7,674 bases of DNA from an uncultured Anaerostipes sp. (GCA_900756035.1 CAAEIR010000126.1:1-7674), one strand, 5' to 3'. Positions 1-6,585 are shown, counted from the first letter of the stretch. Numbers and translations are program-made. Notes: generated from the letters alone by a model not told the origin.

Positions 1-813
1 CGTAGATAGATACTGGTCAAGCGGACCTGTTCCCAGATGCGATCCCTGACTGCTTCCCACTCCCAGGAATAACACCAGAGGCATCTGAAGCTTTTCCGCT
101 GTCTGCGTAATATAACGAATTGCCAGCATAAGATCTGTCTCAGCATATGCCTCACTTTCCGGATCCATGCAGTAATATTCTTTTAAATACGTCTTCGCCT
201 GGCGAAGCTTTACGACAATCAGTTCTGAATTAGGAGCGATTCCAGAAAATCCCGCCTTAAGATCCTCATTTCCTGCTATCATTCCCGATAAAAAAGTACC
301 ATGTCCGGAAGTATCCGTTGATGGCACTTTTTCCAAAGGATTTGAAAGAGTCAATGCCTCCTCGATCTCCTCTTTTCCATATTCCGTTCCATATCCAAAT
401 GGTACATCTTCCCGACCGGCTTCTATGGTCTGATCCCAGATAGAATGAATCTTTGTGGAACCATCCGCATAAAGAAACGCAGGATGCTGATAATCAATCC
501 CGGTATCTGCAATTCCAACCAGCACCCCTGTCCCATATAAATCCAAATTAGCCCTTCTTACCTGAGCTACTCCAATATCTTCCATAACAGCTTCATCCAT
601 CAGCCCAAAACATCTGGGAATCGAATTGTACTGATACTGTTCACTTCGAAACTGCTCCTGACCATTTTTCGGAACATAGGCAACTGCAAATCTTGCATTG
701 ATCGGTGTTACACAATCTGTTTGAAAACTCTTTTTCACATATTCAATGAGTCCGCTGTAATCAGCAATAAACTCAAAAAAATCATTCCCCTGGGCAGCTT
801 TTTTACAATCCAT
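1..813 (-). CDS. S8 family (subtilisin-like) serine peptidase, N-terminal 271 codons, runs off the left edge
   Basis: The reading frame stays open from an ATG at 813 to the window edge, so the 3' part is missing. Visible motifs are the catalytic Asp103 in GIADTGIDYQHP and the catalytic His171 in DTSGHGTFLSGMIAG, each in the classical subtilisin context. The segment near residues 246-271 (LVLFLGVGSSQGSHLGTGPL) matches the region before the oxyanion site in clostridial homologues. The nucleophilic Ser lies beyond the edge. There is no signal peptide: the start MDCKKAAQG is polar, as in clostridial S8 proteins related to the Csp germination proteases and pseudoproteases. A GAGG ribosome site sits about 8 nt before the ATG. 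The gene starts 55 bp after fbp stops with no convincing terminator between, so read-through from fbp is possible. An AT-rich TATAGTATAAAA stretch just upstream could also give it its own promoter. Substrate unknown. Confidence 0.9.
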   Translation of the reverse strand, partial: MDCKKAAQGNDFFEFIADYSGLIEYVKKSFQTDCVTPINARFAVAYVPKNGQEQFRSEQYQYNSIPRCFGLMDEAVMEDIGVAQVRRANLDLYGTGVLVGIADTGIDYQHPAFLYADGSTKIHSIWDQTIEAGREDVPFGYGTEYGKEEIEEALTLSNPLEKVPSTDTSGHGTFLSGMIAGNEDLKAGFSGIAPNSELIVVKLRQAKTYLKEYYCMDPESEAYAETDLMLAIRYITQTAEKLQMPLVLFLGVGSSQGSHLGTGPLDQYLST

Positions 814-868
814 CGACAAACCTCAGATTTTTTTATACTATATGCCCATCTCTTAGACTTTATGCCTG

Positions 869-2824
869 TCAGATTCTTTCCGTCAAAAGGCCTTTCTGAT
901 ATGCCCATAACAGCTGCTCTAAATCTGAGATTTTTTCTTTTAATTCCTTTCCGTTATCTGTATCCTCCACACATTTCCTGCGAGTCACTTTATTAATGAC
1001 AATGGTATCAGAATGAATATCTGTCTCTTCGCGGATTGCGGTGCTCCTGGACACAAAAGGTTCATGTGCTGCAAGTTTTAATCCATAAGAATTGGAAACC
1101 AGTGTATATCCCGCAATTCCCGTAGTCTTTTGATATGCCTTGGAAAATCCCCCGTCAATAACAAATAATTTGCCGCCGCATTTAATCGGGCTTTCTCCTT
1201 TTTTCACCGCAACCGGCATATGTCCATTGACAATTTTTCCTGTAGCAGGGTCCAATCCAAATTCTTCTAAAATCTGGTTAATAACTTTTTCGTTTTCGTA
1301 CCACTGATAATAGTAGTCTTTCTTTTCTTTCTTAATATCTGCATCTTCCAGGAAATAGCGCTCAAAAGTTGCCATCTTTGCCTTTCCATATACAGGTGAA
1401 TTTTCATTAGACCATATAAACCACATAATGTCCTGACCATACTGCCGGGCATTCCCGTCCTTCTCTTCGTAATATCCCTGGCGGGCAAGGTGGTCCAGAA
1501 TATCATATAATGTTTTTCCTGCGTATTTCTTTCCCTGCAGTTCCACTTCACGAAAACTTCCATCTTCATTTAACGGCACGCATCCATGATACAATAACAT
1601 TCCGTTAAAAACCTTGTAAAGACTTCCTTTTGCGAATAGGAAACGAACATGTTCCTGCAAATATGCACAGTACTTAAATGCAGTCACCAGATGCTCCATT
1701 ACATATTCTTCTTCTTTTGTCAGCTGATAAGGATTCGCCGGATCAATCGTCGGGAAGTTGGTATCCTTCAATTCATATTCCTGTCCATCGATGACAATAG
1801 TGCCTTTTTCATAGTCTATTTTATCCAGAAGCAGTCTTTGATCCATCAGAAAATCCGGACGCCGCATAATTAACTGTCCTTCTAATTTGAACTGCATAAT
1901 CGCAATTGCCTTATGCATCTTTTTATTTAGTTCCTCTTCCCGCATATTGCGGTCATCCACTTCACCGGACATATGGAACAGACTACAATCGTCATCCTTA
2001 TAACATTCCAAAGCAAATCTTGCCAGAGGAATAAGATTAATCCCATATCCATCCTCTAAAACATCCAGATTATTATATCTGGCGCAGATACGGACTACAT
2101 TACAGATGCACGCTCTATGTCCTGCTGCCGCACCCATCCACAAAATATCATGATTCCCCCACTGGATGTCCACATTGGTGAACTTCATAATACAATCCAT
2201 AATTCTGTGTGGTCCCGGTCCCCGATCATAAACATCCCCGATTACATGAAGGTAATCGATTGATAATTTTTGAATCAAATGTGCCATAGCAGCAATAAAC
2301 TGGCGAACTCTTCCTGTGGTAACAATCGTTTCCAGAATCTGTTCCACATATTTTTTCTTATCCGCAGTCCGATGTTCCACCATCAGCTCTTCCATAACAT
2401 AGGCAAATTCCGGTGACATTGCCTTACGGACTTTTGACCTGGTATATTTATTTCCCACAGCTCTGGCCACATGAACCAGACGTATCATCGTATCATGCTG
2501 CCATGTCATTAAAAGATTTCTTGGCAGTTCTTCCTCCATAAGATCCATCTTTTGCTCAGGATAATATATCACGGATGCCAAATTTTTCTTCTGTTCTTTT
2601 GTCAGAGTATTTCCAAATTCGTCCTCAATCTTACTTCGGATTGCCCCTGAACCATTACGAACAATATGACTGAATTTTTCATACTCCCCATGAACATCTG
2701 AAACATAATGTTCTGTTCCTTTCGGAAGATGTAAAATCGCCTGCAGATTGATAATCTCAGTTGAAGCAGATGCAACATTGGGATATCTCACTGCCAGTTC
2801 TTTCAGATATTTCATTTGATTCAT
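869..2824 (-). CDS. fbp: Fructose-1,6-bisphosphatase, class III
   Basis: Hydrolyses fructose 1,6-bisphosphate to fructose 6-phosphate in gluconeogenesis, in the cytosol. The 651-residue length and sequence fit the large Firmicutes-type class III enzyme (calcineurin-like metallophosphatase), unrelated to class I/II FBPases. Metal-binding motifs appear in order: SDVHGEYEKF (Asp43, His45), VIGDVYDRGPG (Asp197, Asp200, Arg201), WGNHD (223-227) and NGHMPV (His535). A conserved C-terminal block around VIDGGFSKAYQKTTGIAGYT (555-574) follows. The start is the ATG at 2824, preceded by AAGGAGG about 10 nt upstream; a second Met at codon 4 is less well placed. All motifs are intact. A sigma-A-like promoter with a 12-bp palindrome in its spacer lies just upstream. 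The S8 peptidase gene follows on the same strand. Confidence 0.97.
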   Translation of the reverse strand: MNQMKYLKELAVRYPNVASASTEIINLQAILHLPKGTEHYVSDVHGEYEKFSHIVRNGSGAIRSKIEDEFGNTLTKEQKKNLASVIYYPEQKMDLMEEELPRNLLMTWQHDTMIRLVHVARAVGNKYTRSKVRKAMSPEFAYVMEELMVEHRTADKKKYVEQILETIVTTGRVRQFIAAMAHLIQKLSIDYLHVIGDVYDRGPGPHRIMDCIMKFTNVDIQWGNHDILWMGAAAGHRACICNVVRICARYNNLDVLEDGYGINLIPLARFALECYKDDDCSLFHMSGEVDDRNMREEELNKKMHKAIAIMQFKLEGQLIMRRPDFLMDQRLLLDKIDYEKGTIVIDGQEYELKDTNFPTIDPANPYQLTKEEEYVMEHLVTAFKYCAYLQEHVRFLFAKGSLYKVFNGMLLYHGCVPLNEDGSFREVELQGKKYAGKTLYDILDHLARQGYYEEKDGNARQYGQDIMWFIWSNENSPVYGKAKMATFERYFLEDADIKKEKKDYYYQWYENEKVINQILEEFGLDPATGKIVNGHMPVAVKKGESPIKCGGKLFVIDGGFSKAYQKTTGIAGYTLVSNSYGLKLAAHEPFVSRSTAIREETDIHSDTIVINKVTRRKCVEDTDNGKELKEKISDLEQLLWAYQKGLLTERI

Positions 2825-2869
2825 CTTGTAAGTTCCTCCTTGTTAAAATTTTCTTTACCATATTGTAAT

Positions 2870-2899
2870 ATTATAGCATTATTCTTAAGAATTTCACAA
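2870..2899 (-). promoter_or_regulatory. Candidate fbp promoter
   Basis: Read on the minus strand, TTGTGA (2899-2894) and TATAAT (2875-2870) are separated by 18 bp, a good sigma-A pair with a perfect -10. The start of transcription would fall about 35-40 nt before the fbp ATG, leaving room for the AAGGAGG site. Seen by eye only; no expression evidence. Confidence 0.65.
2881..2892. promoter_or_regulatory. Perfect 12-bp palindrome inside the fbp promoter spacer (possible operator)
   Basis: ATTCTTAAGAAT is a perfect inverted repeat lying entirely between the -35 and -10 of the fbp promoter, where a bound repressor would block polymerase. The sequence is AT-rich, so chance is not excluded. I recognise no named regulator for this motif. 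Confidence 0.35.
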
Positions 2900-2957
2900 A
2901 GACTTTCTTTTATCTTTCTTAAATAATTGCTCTATCAAAATATTTGCCCGATTCTTA

Positions 2958-2966
2958 TGTTATAAT
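2958..2966 (+). promoter_or_regulatory. Extended -10 promoter for the lipoprotein gene
   Basis: TGTTATAAT is a TGn extended -10 with a perfect TATAAT. No good -35 is found 16-18 bp upstream (the sequence there is AAATAT-like), which is tolerated by extended -10 promoters. Transcription would start near 2973 and give a leader of roughly 43 nt before the ATG at 3016. Confidence 0.6.
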
Positions 2967-2973
2967 AAAGTGC

Positions 2974-2990
2974 CTTGTACTCAGTACAGG
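2974..2990 (+). promoter_or_regulatory. Imperfect palindrome at the predicted transcript start of the lipoprotein gene
   Basis: CTTGTAC / GTACAGG arms flank a TCA centre (one G-T wobble), giving a 7-bp stem at the predicted 5' end of the mRNA. It could be an operator overlapping +1 or a 5' stabilising hairpin. The sequence does not say which. Confidence 0.35.
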
Positions 2991-3015
2991 CTGTTACAAT
3001 AAGGAGGAGGTTACT

Positions 3016-4077
3016 ATGAAACACAAAAGATTAATTGCAGCCGTTTTGCTCACGAGCGTTGCCCTGGCAAATTCGGCATGCATGAAAAAGCAAAATCTGC
3101 CAAAGACAAAGGAGCTTCACTGGGAATTTAAAAAGACAAACCAGTCCTGGGAAAATAAGCTCTCCACAACAAAACTGCAAATTGTCAGCTCTTACGGTGA
3201 TACTCAGGCATTTCATCCAAAGGTTTTGAATTTCTCCAAACCCTGGAATGGATACCGTTACTGGATGGCATATACACCGTATCCCGGAGCTGACCAGAGG
3301 AGAGAAAATCCTCACATCCAGGTTTCGAATAATAAAATCACCTGGAAACCGGTGACAAAAACAGATCAGGCTCTGGATCCTGTTGTTCCATTCGAACATC
3401 CGGACAAGCAATATAATTCTGACACTCATCTGGTCTATCGCAAAGATCTGAATGTTTTGGAGTGTTATTGGCGTCAGGTAGACAATATTCGACGGATTGA
3501 CCGGATTTTTAAACGGACGACCACCGATGGAAAAAATTGGAGTGATCGGCAGCTTGTTCTGGAATCAGATGCACGCATCGATGGTATCTTAAGCCCCTCG
3601 ATTCTCTATGAAGATGGAAAGTATAAAATGTGGACGGTAAACTATATTGGCGAATACCCAATCCTTTACCGGGAGAGTACCGACGGTTTCCATTGGAGCA
3701 CACCACGGGAAATCTATTTCCAGTATCCGTCCGAACGACTGCGCAGCTGGCATTTAGATGTTATTCATACAGAGAATGGATATGAAGTCCTCGTTGTTGC
3801 CTTTTACCGGGGACACAGGCACAGAGATATGAATTTATACTACACATCCTCAAAGGACAATCAAAACTATGCGCCATGTACTGCCATCTTAAAACCGTCC
3901 GGCAATAAAAGTGCCTGGGACAACCGCGGAATTTACCGCAGCAGTTTCTTTATAGAAGATGGTTCTTATTATGTTTACTACAGCGGCATTGGTTATCCCA
4001 TAGGGCCAAAGAGTTCACAGGGCGTAGGTCTGACTTACGGACCATCCATTGACCGACTGAAAGGATATGATAAATAA
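3016..4077 (+). CDS. Probable secreted lipoprotein with a beta-propeller glycoside-hydrolase-like domain
   Basis: 353 residues. The start is the ATG at 3016, eight nt after AAGGAGG. An in-frame TTG at 2944 would add 24 residues but lies upstream of the -10 box, so it is rejected. The N-terminus is a signal peptide: MKHKR, a hydrophobic stretch, then ANSAC with Cys22 as the likely lipidated residue. The -3 Asn is not the usual lipobox residue, so lipidation is probable rather than certain. The mature part has repeated aromatic/acidic strand motifs such as YRYWMAYTPYP, SPSILYEDGKYKMWTVNYI, ILYRESTDGFHWSTP and GSYYVYYSGIGYP. These resemble blades of five-bladed propeller glycosidases (GH43/GH32/GH117-like) and sialidase-like BNR repeats. 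I cannot assign a family, catalytic residues or substrate. The gene is monocistronic, divergent from fbp, and followed by a stem-loop. Confidence 0.8.
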   Translation: MKHKRLIAAVLLTSVALANSACMKKQNLPKTKELHWEFKKTNQSWENKLSTTKLQIVSSYGDTQAFHPKVLNFSKPWNGYRYWMAYTPYPGADQRRENPHIQVSNNKITWKPVTKTDQALDPVVPFEHPDKQYNSDTHLVYRKDLNVLECYWRQVDNIRRIDRIFKRTTTDGKNWSDRQLVLESDARIDGILSPSILYEDGKYKMWTVNYIGEYPILYRESTDGFHWSTPREIYFQYPSERLRSWHLDVIHTENGYEVLVVAFYRGHRHRDMNLYYTSSKDNQNYAPCTAILKPSGNKSAWDNRGIYRSSFFIEDGSYYVYYSGIGYPIGPKSSQGVGLTYGPSIDRLKGYDK

Positions 4078-4094
4078 TAAAATACACAAAATAT

Positions 4095-4125
4095 AGAGGA
4101 ATTTTCCAAAACGGAGAATTCCTCT
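4095..4125. terminator. Stem-loop between convergent transcription units
   Basis: AGAGGAATT pairs perfectly with AATTCCTCT, extended inward by a T-G pair and TCC/GGA around an AAAAC loop, for about 13 bp in all. It sits 18 nt after the lipoprotein stop. The plus-strand 3' side is only moderately T-rich. On the minus strand it is followed by TATATTTTGTGTATTTTATT, which makes it a better terminator for the island operon. It probably works in both directions. Confidence 0.6.
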
Positions 4126-4154
4126 TACTTCATCGATTTCTAATATATTATATA

Positions 4155-4195
4155 GTTTATCTAACAAAAAATTTCCCTAACTTACACTGTTCCCA
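4155..4195 (-). pseudogene. hsdS scrap (WEQCKL remnant) at the downstream end of the island
   Basis: Read in a frame different from the DUF3791 gene that overlaps it, the minus strand here encodes Trp-Glu-Gln-Cys-Lys-Leu-Gly-Lys-Phe-Phe-Val-Arg followed by a stop. WEQRKL is the conserved start of the target-recognition repeats in many type I HsdS proteins, and at the DNA level this copy matches the two other WEQRKL copies in the window at 16 of 17 positions. Only about a dozen codons are left. It marks the distal boundary of cassette 2. Confidence 0.6.
4179..4195 (-). repeat. hsdS-derived direct repeat, copy 3 (one mismatch)
   Basis: Plus-strand AACTTACACTGTTCCCA. It is identical to the copies at 5664-5680 and 7153-7169 except for A instead of G at position 8. 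Similarity to the 5664 copy continues for seven more bases (CATTATT against CGTTATT). It contains the stop codon of the DUF3791 gene. Confidence 0.85.
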
Positions 4196-4400
4196 CATTA
4201 TTTTTCTTCTCTTCAATTAGTTGATCAATATCATCAAACGCATTCTGTAATCTTTCTACATGGTATATTTCATACATATCATAAATAAAATCAGTCAGTC
4301 CCATATCATCCCATTCTTTTAAAACTTGATTTGCTGTTTTTCCCTTTTTTTCAGCATATCGTTCTATAAGATAAATAAAAAATGCAGTTTCTTTACACAT
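4182..4400 (-). CDS. DUF3791 family small protein
   Basis: 72 residues from the ATG at 4400, which has AAGGGAG eight nt upstream. A GTG three codons earlier (4409) overlaps the preceding stop but leaves no spacing from that site, so I prefer the ATG. The pattern AFFIYLIERYAEKKGKTANQ, then GLTDFIYDMYEIYH and FDDIDQLIEE, fits the DUF3791 family: short, helical, found next to DUF3990 genes, function unknown. It begins 5 bp after the 80-residue gene and is last in cassette 2. Its final residues NNVGTV and its stop codon are read from the hsdS repeat, so the native C-terminus may have been replaced when the cassette joined this locus. A role as antitoxin or partner of the DUF3990 protein is inference. 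Confidence 0.8.
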   Translation of the reverse strand: MCKETAFFIYLIERYAEKKGKTANQVLKEWDDMGLTDFIYDMYEIYHVERLQNAFDDIDQLIEEKKNNVGTV

Positions 4401-4405
4401 TCTAA

Positions 4406-4648
4406 TCACTCCCTTATATATTGTGAGTTGCGTGGATCTCCTGTGATTTTTTCACTTTCCCACATATCAAAAATTATATGCGGACTCATCATATATACTT
4501 CTGATTCTACATCTATTAACATCTGATAAGTTTCAGATTCAATAAATTCTCTTATGGCTTCTCTGTCTATCATTCCATATTTTTCTATTATTAACTCCGT
4601 AACCTGACGATCATAAAAATCAATCTTTCGCGCATTCAACTTATTCAT
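4406..4648 (-). CDS. 80-residue conserved protein of the DUF3990 cassette, function unknown
   Basis: The ATG at 4648 overlaps the stop of the DUF3990 gene in an ATGA, with GAGAGGAG about 9 nt upstream, so translation is probably coupled. The protein is predicted largely helical and soluble, with no signal peptide or membrane segment. Visible blocks are IIEKYGMIDREAIREFIESE (20-39) and, near the C-terminus, SPHIIFDMWESEKITGDPRN (55-74). The first block resembles a short helix-turn-helix-like pair, which would suit an antitoxin, but I cannot confirm DNA binding. I do not recognise a named family. It sits between the ART-like gene and DUF3791. Confidence 0.75.
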   Translation of the reverse strand: MNKLNARKIDFYDRQVTELIIEKYGMIDREAIREFIESETYQMLIDVESEVYMMSPHIIFDMWESEKITGDPRNSQYIRE

Positions 4649-5124
4649 AATACTTCACTCCTCTCAAAATGCATTAAAGAAAGTGCCTTTTCTGTCAGAA
4701 ACGCATACTGATCTGTCAAATTCTGTGGCATCAATCTTTCCACTGCCTGTTCTTTTGTATAACGACCATCCATATAATCGTCAATTACCGGAAGTGTTGA
4801 ATCATTTGCCACTGGACCAATTACTAAATCAAAATTGTTAATACTAACAATTTCTTTTCTATTATTTACAACAAATTCTAGCCATTCTGCATTTGCTTTT
4901 TCGAATTTAAGTGTTTTCAGTTCTACCATTCGTATTTCATCTAATTCATAAACATTAAGCGTAGGGCTCCCTTGACGTCTCCTCTTTGTTACAGCTCTTG
5001 CCCACTTTTCAGCCTGATTTCTACTGGATGTTAAATAAAATCCTGCTCCAAAATCCAATGCTCGAAGATTTTTTCGAATCATAGGACATTCAACCTCCAT
5101 ATTACTTCCATGATATAATCGCAT
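4645..5124 (-). CDS. DUF3990 family protein, ADP-ribosyltransferase-like (candidate toxin)
   Basis: 159 residues, ATG at 5124 with AAGGAG about 8 nt upstream. The N-terminus MRLYHGSN followed by LDFGAGFYLTSSRNQAEKWA (23-42) has the layout of PARP-type ADP-ribosyltransferases: a His-Gly-Ser NAD-binding motif (His5) and a Gly-x-Gly-(F/I)-Tyr strand (Tyr30). Further conserved DUF3990 blocks are DLVIGPVANDS (99-109) and LTDQYAFLTEKALSL (136-150), where Glu145 could be the third catalytic residue. All blocks are present, so the gene looks intact. It leads a coupled three-gene unit. Known: DUF3990 proteins are uncharacterised or poorly characterised members of the ART-like group. Inferred: it modifies a cellular target by ADP-ribosylation and is controlled by its small partners. 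Confidence 0.82.
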   Translation of the reverse strand: MRLYHGSNMEVECPMIRKNLRALDFGAGFYLTSSRNQAEKWARAVTKRRRQGSPTLNVYELDEIRMVELKTLKFEKANAEWLEFVVNNRKEIVSINNFDLVIGPVANDSTLPVIDDYMDGRYTKEQAVERLMPQNLTDQYAFLTEKALSLMHFERSEVL

Positions 5125-5158
5125 TTTTTAAACTCCTTCCCATAATCCCAATCGTTCA

Positions 5159-5188
5159 ATTATCGATCTATAGTCGTCTCATAAACAA
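5159..5188 (-). promoter_or_regulatory. Weak candidate promoter for cassette 2
   Basis: On the minus strand TTGTTT (5188-5183) and GATAAT (5164-5159) are 18 bp apart, ending 34 nt before the DUF3990 ATG. The 94-bp gap between the hsdS remnant and DUF3990 holds no other feature I can see. Read-through from upstream is an alternative. Confidence 0.35.
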
Positions 5189-5218
5189 AAACTAAAAGTA
5201 TATACCATTCATGACACC

Positions 5219-5689
5219 TCATACTGAATATCTATTAAATTTTCTACTTAATATAAATATTTTCTCAAAATAGAAATTTTGCACTTTATCTACTTCACGC
5301 TGATGAAGGGTGATAAGGTGGTCGAGGTTTTCAAAATACAAGCCAACTTGTTTTTGCTCCTCTATGCTCGGGATGGTAAATTCCATTTTAGAAAACATAT
5401 AGCCTGTGATTTGATTTATGGTCGCACCCATATTCATTGCAACTTCCTCATCAAAATGAGGTGTGTTCAACAACGCATTTGTGAATGCGGGACATTGAGA
5501 ACGAACGCCAGTCATAAATGCTCCAATTACTGTATTTGGCATAAAACCCTTTATTTGTGCGTGTTTTCCTATCAAAGAACGAGAGCCATTTCGTACTACA
5601 ACAATAATATCGCCCTCTCTAACATTATCTACATTCACGACTTCGGAATCGACAAAATCCGTTAACTTACGCTGTTCCCACGTTATTGC
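5219..5689 (-). pseudogene. hsdS: Type I restriction-modification specificity subunit (HsdS), half-subunit remnant
   Basis: The frame is open from 5710, but HsdS similarity starts at TWEQRKL (from 5683). It continues through a target-recognition domain (VVNVDNVREGDIIVVVRNGS, then GKHAQIKGFMPNTVIGAFMT and MGATINQITGYMFSKMEF) to the conserved region PSIEEQKQVGLYFENLDHLI followed by TLHQRE. The domain is much shorter than usual: WEQRKLTDFVDS joins directly to EVVNVDNV, consistent with an in-frame loss of roughly 50 residues. After VDKVQN the C-terminus no longer looks like HsdS. There is no ATG at the front and the only plausible start is a GTG at 5638 inside the domain. It directly follows the NADAR stop. 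HsdS gives type I enzymes their DNA specificity; this piece alone should not make a working subunit. Confidence 0.85.
5664..5680 (-). repeat. hsdS-derived direct repeat, copy 2
   Basis: Plus-strand AACTTACGCTGTTCCCA, identical over 17 bp to 7153-7169; minus-strand reading encodes the WEQRKL motif of HsdS. It lies 10 bp after the stop of the NADAR gene, marking the downstream edge of cassette 1. Confidence 0.9.
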
Positions 5690-5690
5690 A

Positions 5691-6163
5691 CTATATCTTA
5701 TTTCGAACCATCATCAAAGTATAACCCAATAAATTTTTGCCCTTCCACTCTGCCCGATTCAATCGTTTTGGATTATCCATAGATAATCCAATTCCCCAAA
5801 TTAGATCCTTTACTGCACATTCAGCTAAAATGGCATGACCCGTATTCCGTAACTTTTTTTCAAATCATCATTTTGTGAAAATTTCGCTACTAATCCCTCA
5901 TACACTACAATTTGTCGAATCCCATTCCAATAATTCTCATTATATTCAGCTACCATTCTTCCTAATGTCTTAATTCGAGACACGCTATCTGTATCTAAAA
6001 TTTGATTAGCAATGTTTTTATCTTGAAAGCAAATTGCTTTCTGATACATCATAAACTGTTCTATAGATGAAAATTCAATATCTCCTACACAAAAAACCGA
6101 AGGATACCAATTACTTAAATATCCATTTTCCTCCTCAGGATTATGAAAACAAATAATCTCCAT
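5691..6163 (-). pseudogene. NADAR family (YbiA/DUF1768-like) ADP-ribose glycosidase, frameshifted
   Basis: From the ATG at 6163 the frame reads a typical NADAR N-terminus: FHNPEEENGYLSNWY (6-20), FSSIEQFMMYQKAICF (31-46) and YNENYWNGIRQIVVY (74-88). It then hits a stop at 5825 after LKKSYGIRVMPF. In the -1 frame from the A7 run (5860-5854) the family continues perfectly: KLRNTGHAILAECAVKDLIW, then GIGLS and KGKNLLGYTLMMVR, ending at the TAG at 5691. Rejoined, the product is about 157 residues, a normal NADAR length. One missing A is enough to explain it. NADAR proteins are known to remove ADP-ribose, including from guanosine modified by DarT-like toxins, so this is the expected neutraliser of the DUF3990 enzyme in cassette 1. 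The gene starts immediately after the stop of the 138-residue gene. Slippage on the A run could still give some full-length protein. Confidence 0.88.
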
Positions 6164-6580
6164 TTAAACACTTCCCACCTTTTTTACTGCCAAATCTAAT
6201 TCTAAATCATGTAATCCATGATAAGCTTTTCTCAAAAAATCTATGGGAATTCTTTTTATCACCTCGGAACTTGGAATATCATAGTACCATTGATAATACG
6301 CATAGAATTCCCCTATCCAATCTGGCAAAAACCCCTCTAATGATTCTCCTGACTCCAATATGTAGTTTTCATTTTTTGAAAAATAATCCCATAATTCCTT
6401 TGCATTCATTGTATTAACATATGCCTTTGCCTCATCAATACTTTTTCTTGTTTTACTGTTCATATATGTTTGAATGAAATTTTCTGTATTTTTATCCGGA
6501 AATGTCTGTGCTACAAAATCAAACAATTTCCCTTGATTTTCAACTACGTCACTTAAATAAACTTCTGAATATGCCTGCAT
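6164..6580 (-). CDS. 138-residue conserved protein of the DUF3990-NADAR cassette, function unknown
   Basis: The start is the ATG at 6580, with GAGAGG eight nt upstream; a GTG at 6589 overlapping the previous stop is less well spaced. The protein is soluble, rich in aromatic residues and acidic, with no signal peptide or membrane segment. Notable blocks are YLSDVVENQGKLFDFVAQ (8-25), PDWIGEFYAYYQWYYDIPSS (86-105) and FLRKAYHGLHDLELDLAVKK (115-134). I do not recognise a named domain. It is the only undamaged gene of cassette 1 and lies between the ART-like gene (5-bp gap) and NADAR (no gap), which suggests that it belongs to the same functional module. Partner, adaptor or antitoxin are all possible. 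Confidence 0.75.
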   Translation of the reverse strand: MQAYSEVYLSDVVENQGKLFDFVAQTFPDKNTENFIQTYMNSKTRKSIDEAKAYVNTMNAKELWDYFSKNENYILESGESLEGFLPDWIGEFYAYYQWYYDIPSSEVIKRIPIDFLRKAYHGLHDLELDLAVKKVGSV

Positions 6581-6585
6581 TATTC

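Noticed and set aside
721..996. Plus-strand open frame of 91 codons
   Set aside because: It lies antisense across the S8 peptidase start and the fbp end, and has no ribosome site or recognisable domain.
1267..1873. Open frames at 1267-1569 (minus) and 1649-1873 (plus)
   Set aside because: Out-of-frame or antisense readings of the intact fbp gene.
2944..3015. Upstream TTG start that would lengthen the lipoprotein by 24 residues
   Set aside because: The TTG precedes the TATAAT at 2961-2966 and would not be in the mRNA; the ATG at 3016 has a strong ribosome site and a signal peptide right after it.
3031..3706. Minus-strand open frames at 3031-3429 and 3509-3706
   Set aside because: Antisense to the lipoprotein gene, with unlikely composition and no family match.
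4326..4526. Plus-strand open frame antisense to the small cassette 2 genes
   Set aside because: No ribosome site; the minus-strand genes have family matches and coupled starts.
5279..5665. Plus-strand open frame of 128 codons
   Set aside because: Antisense to an unmistakable HsdS segment (IPSIEEQ, LDHLITLHQRE).
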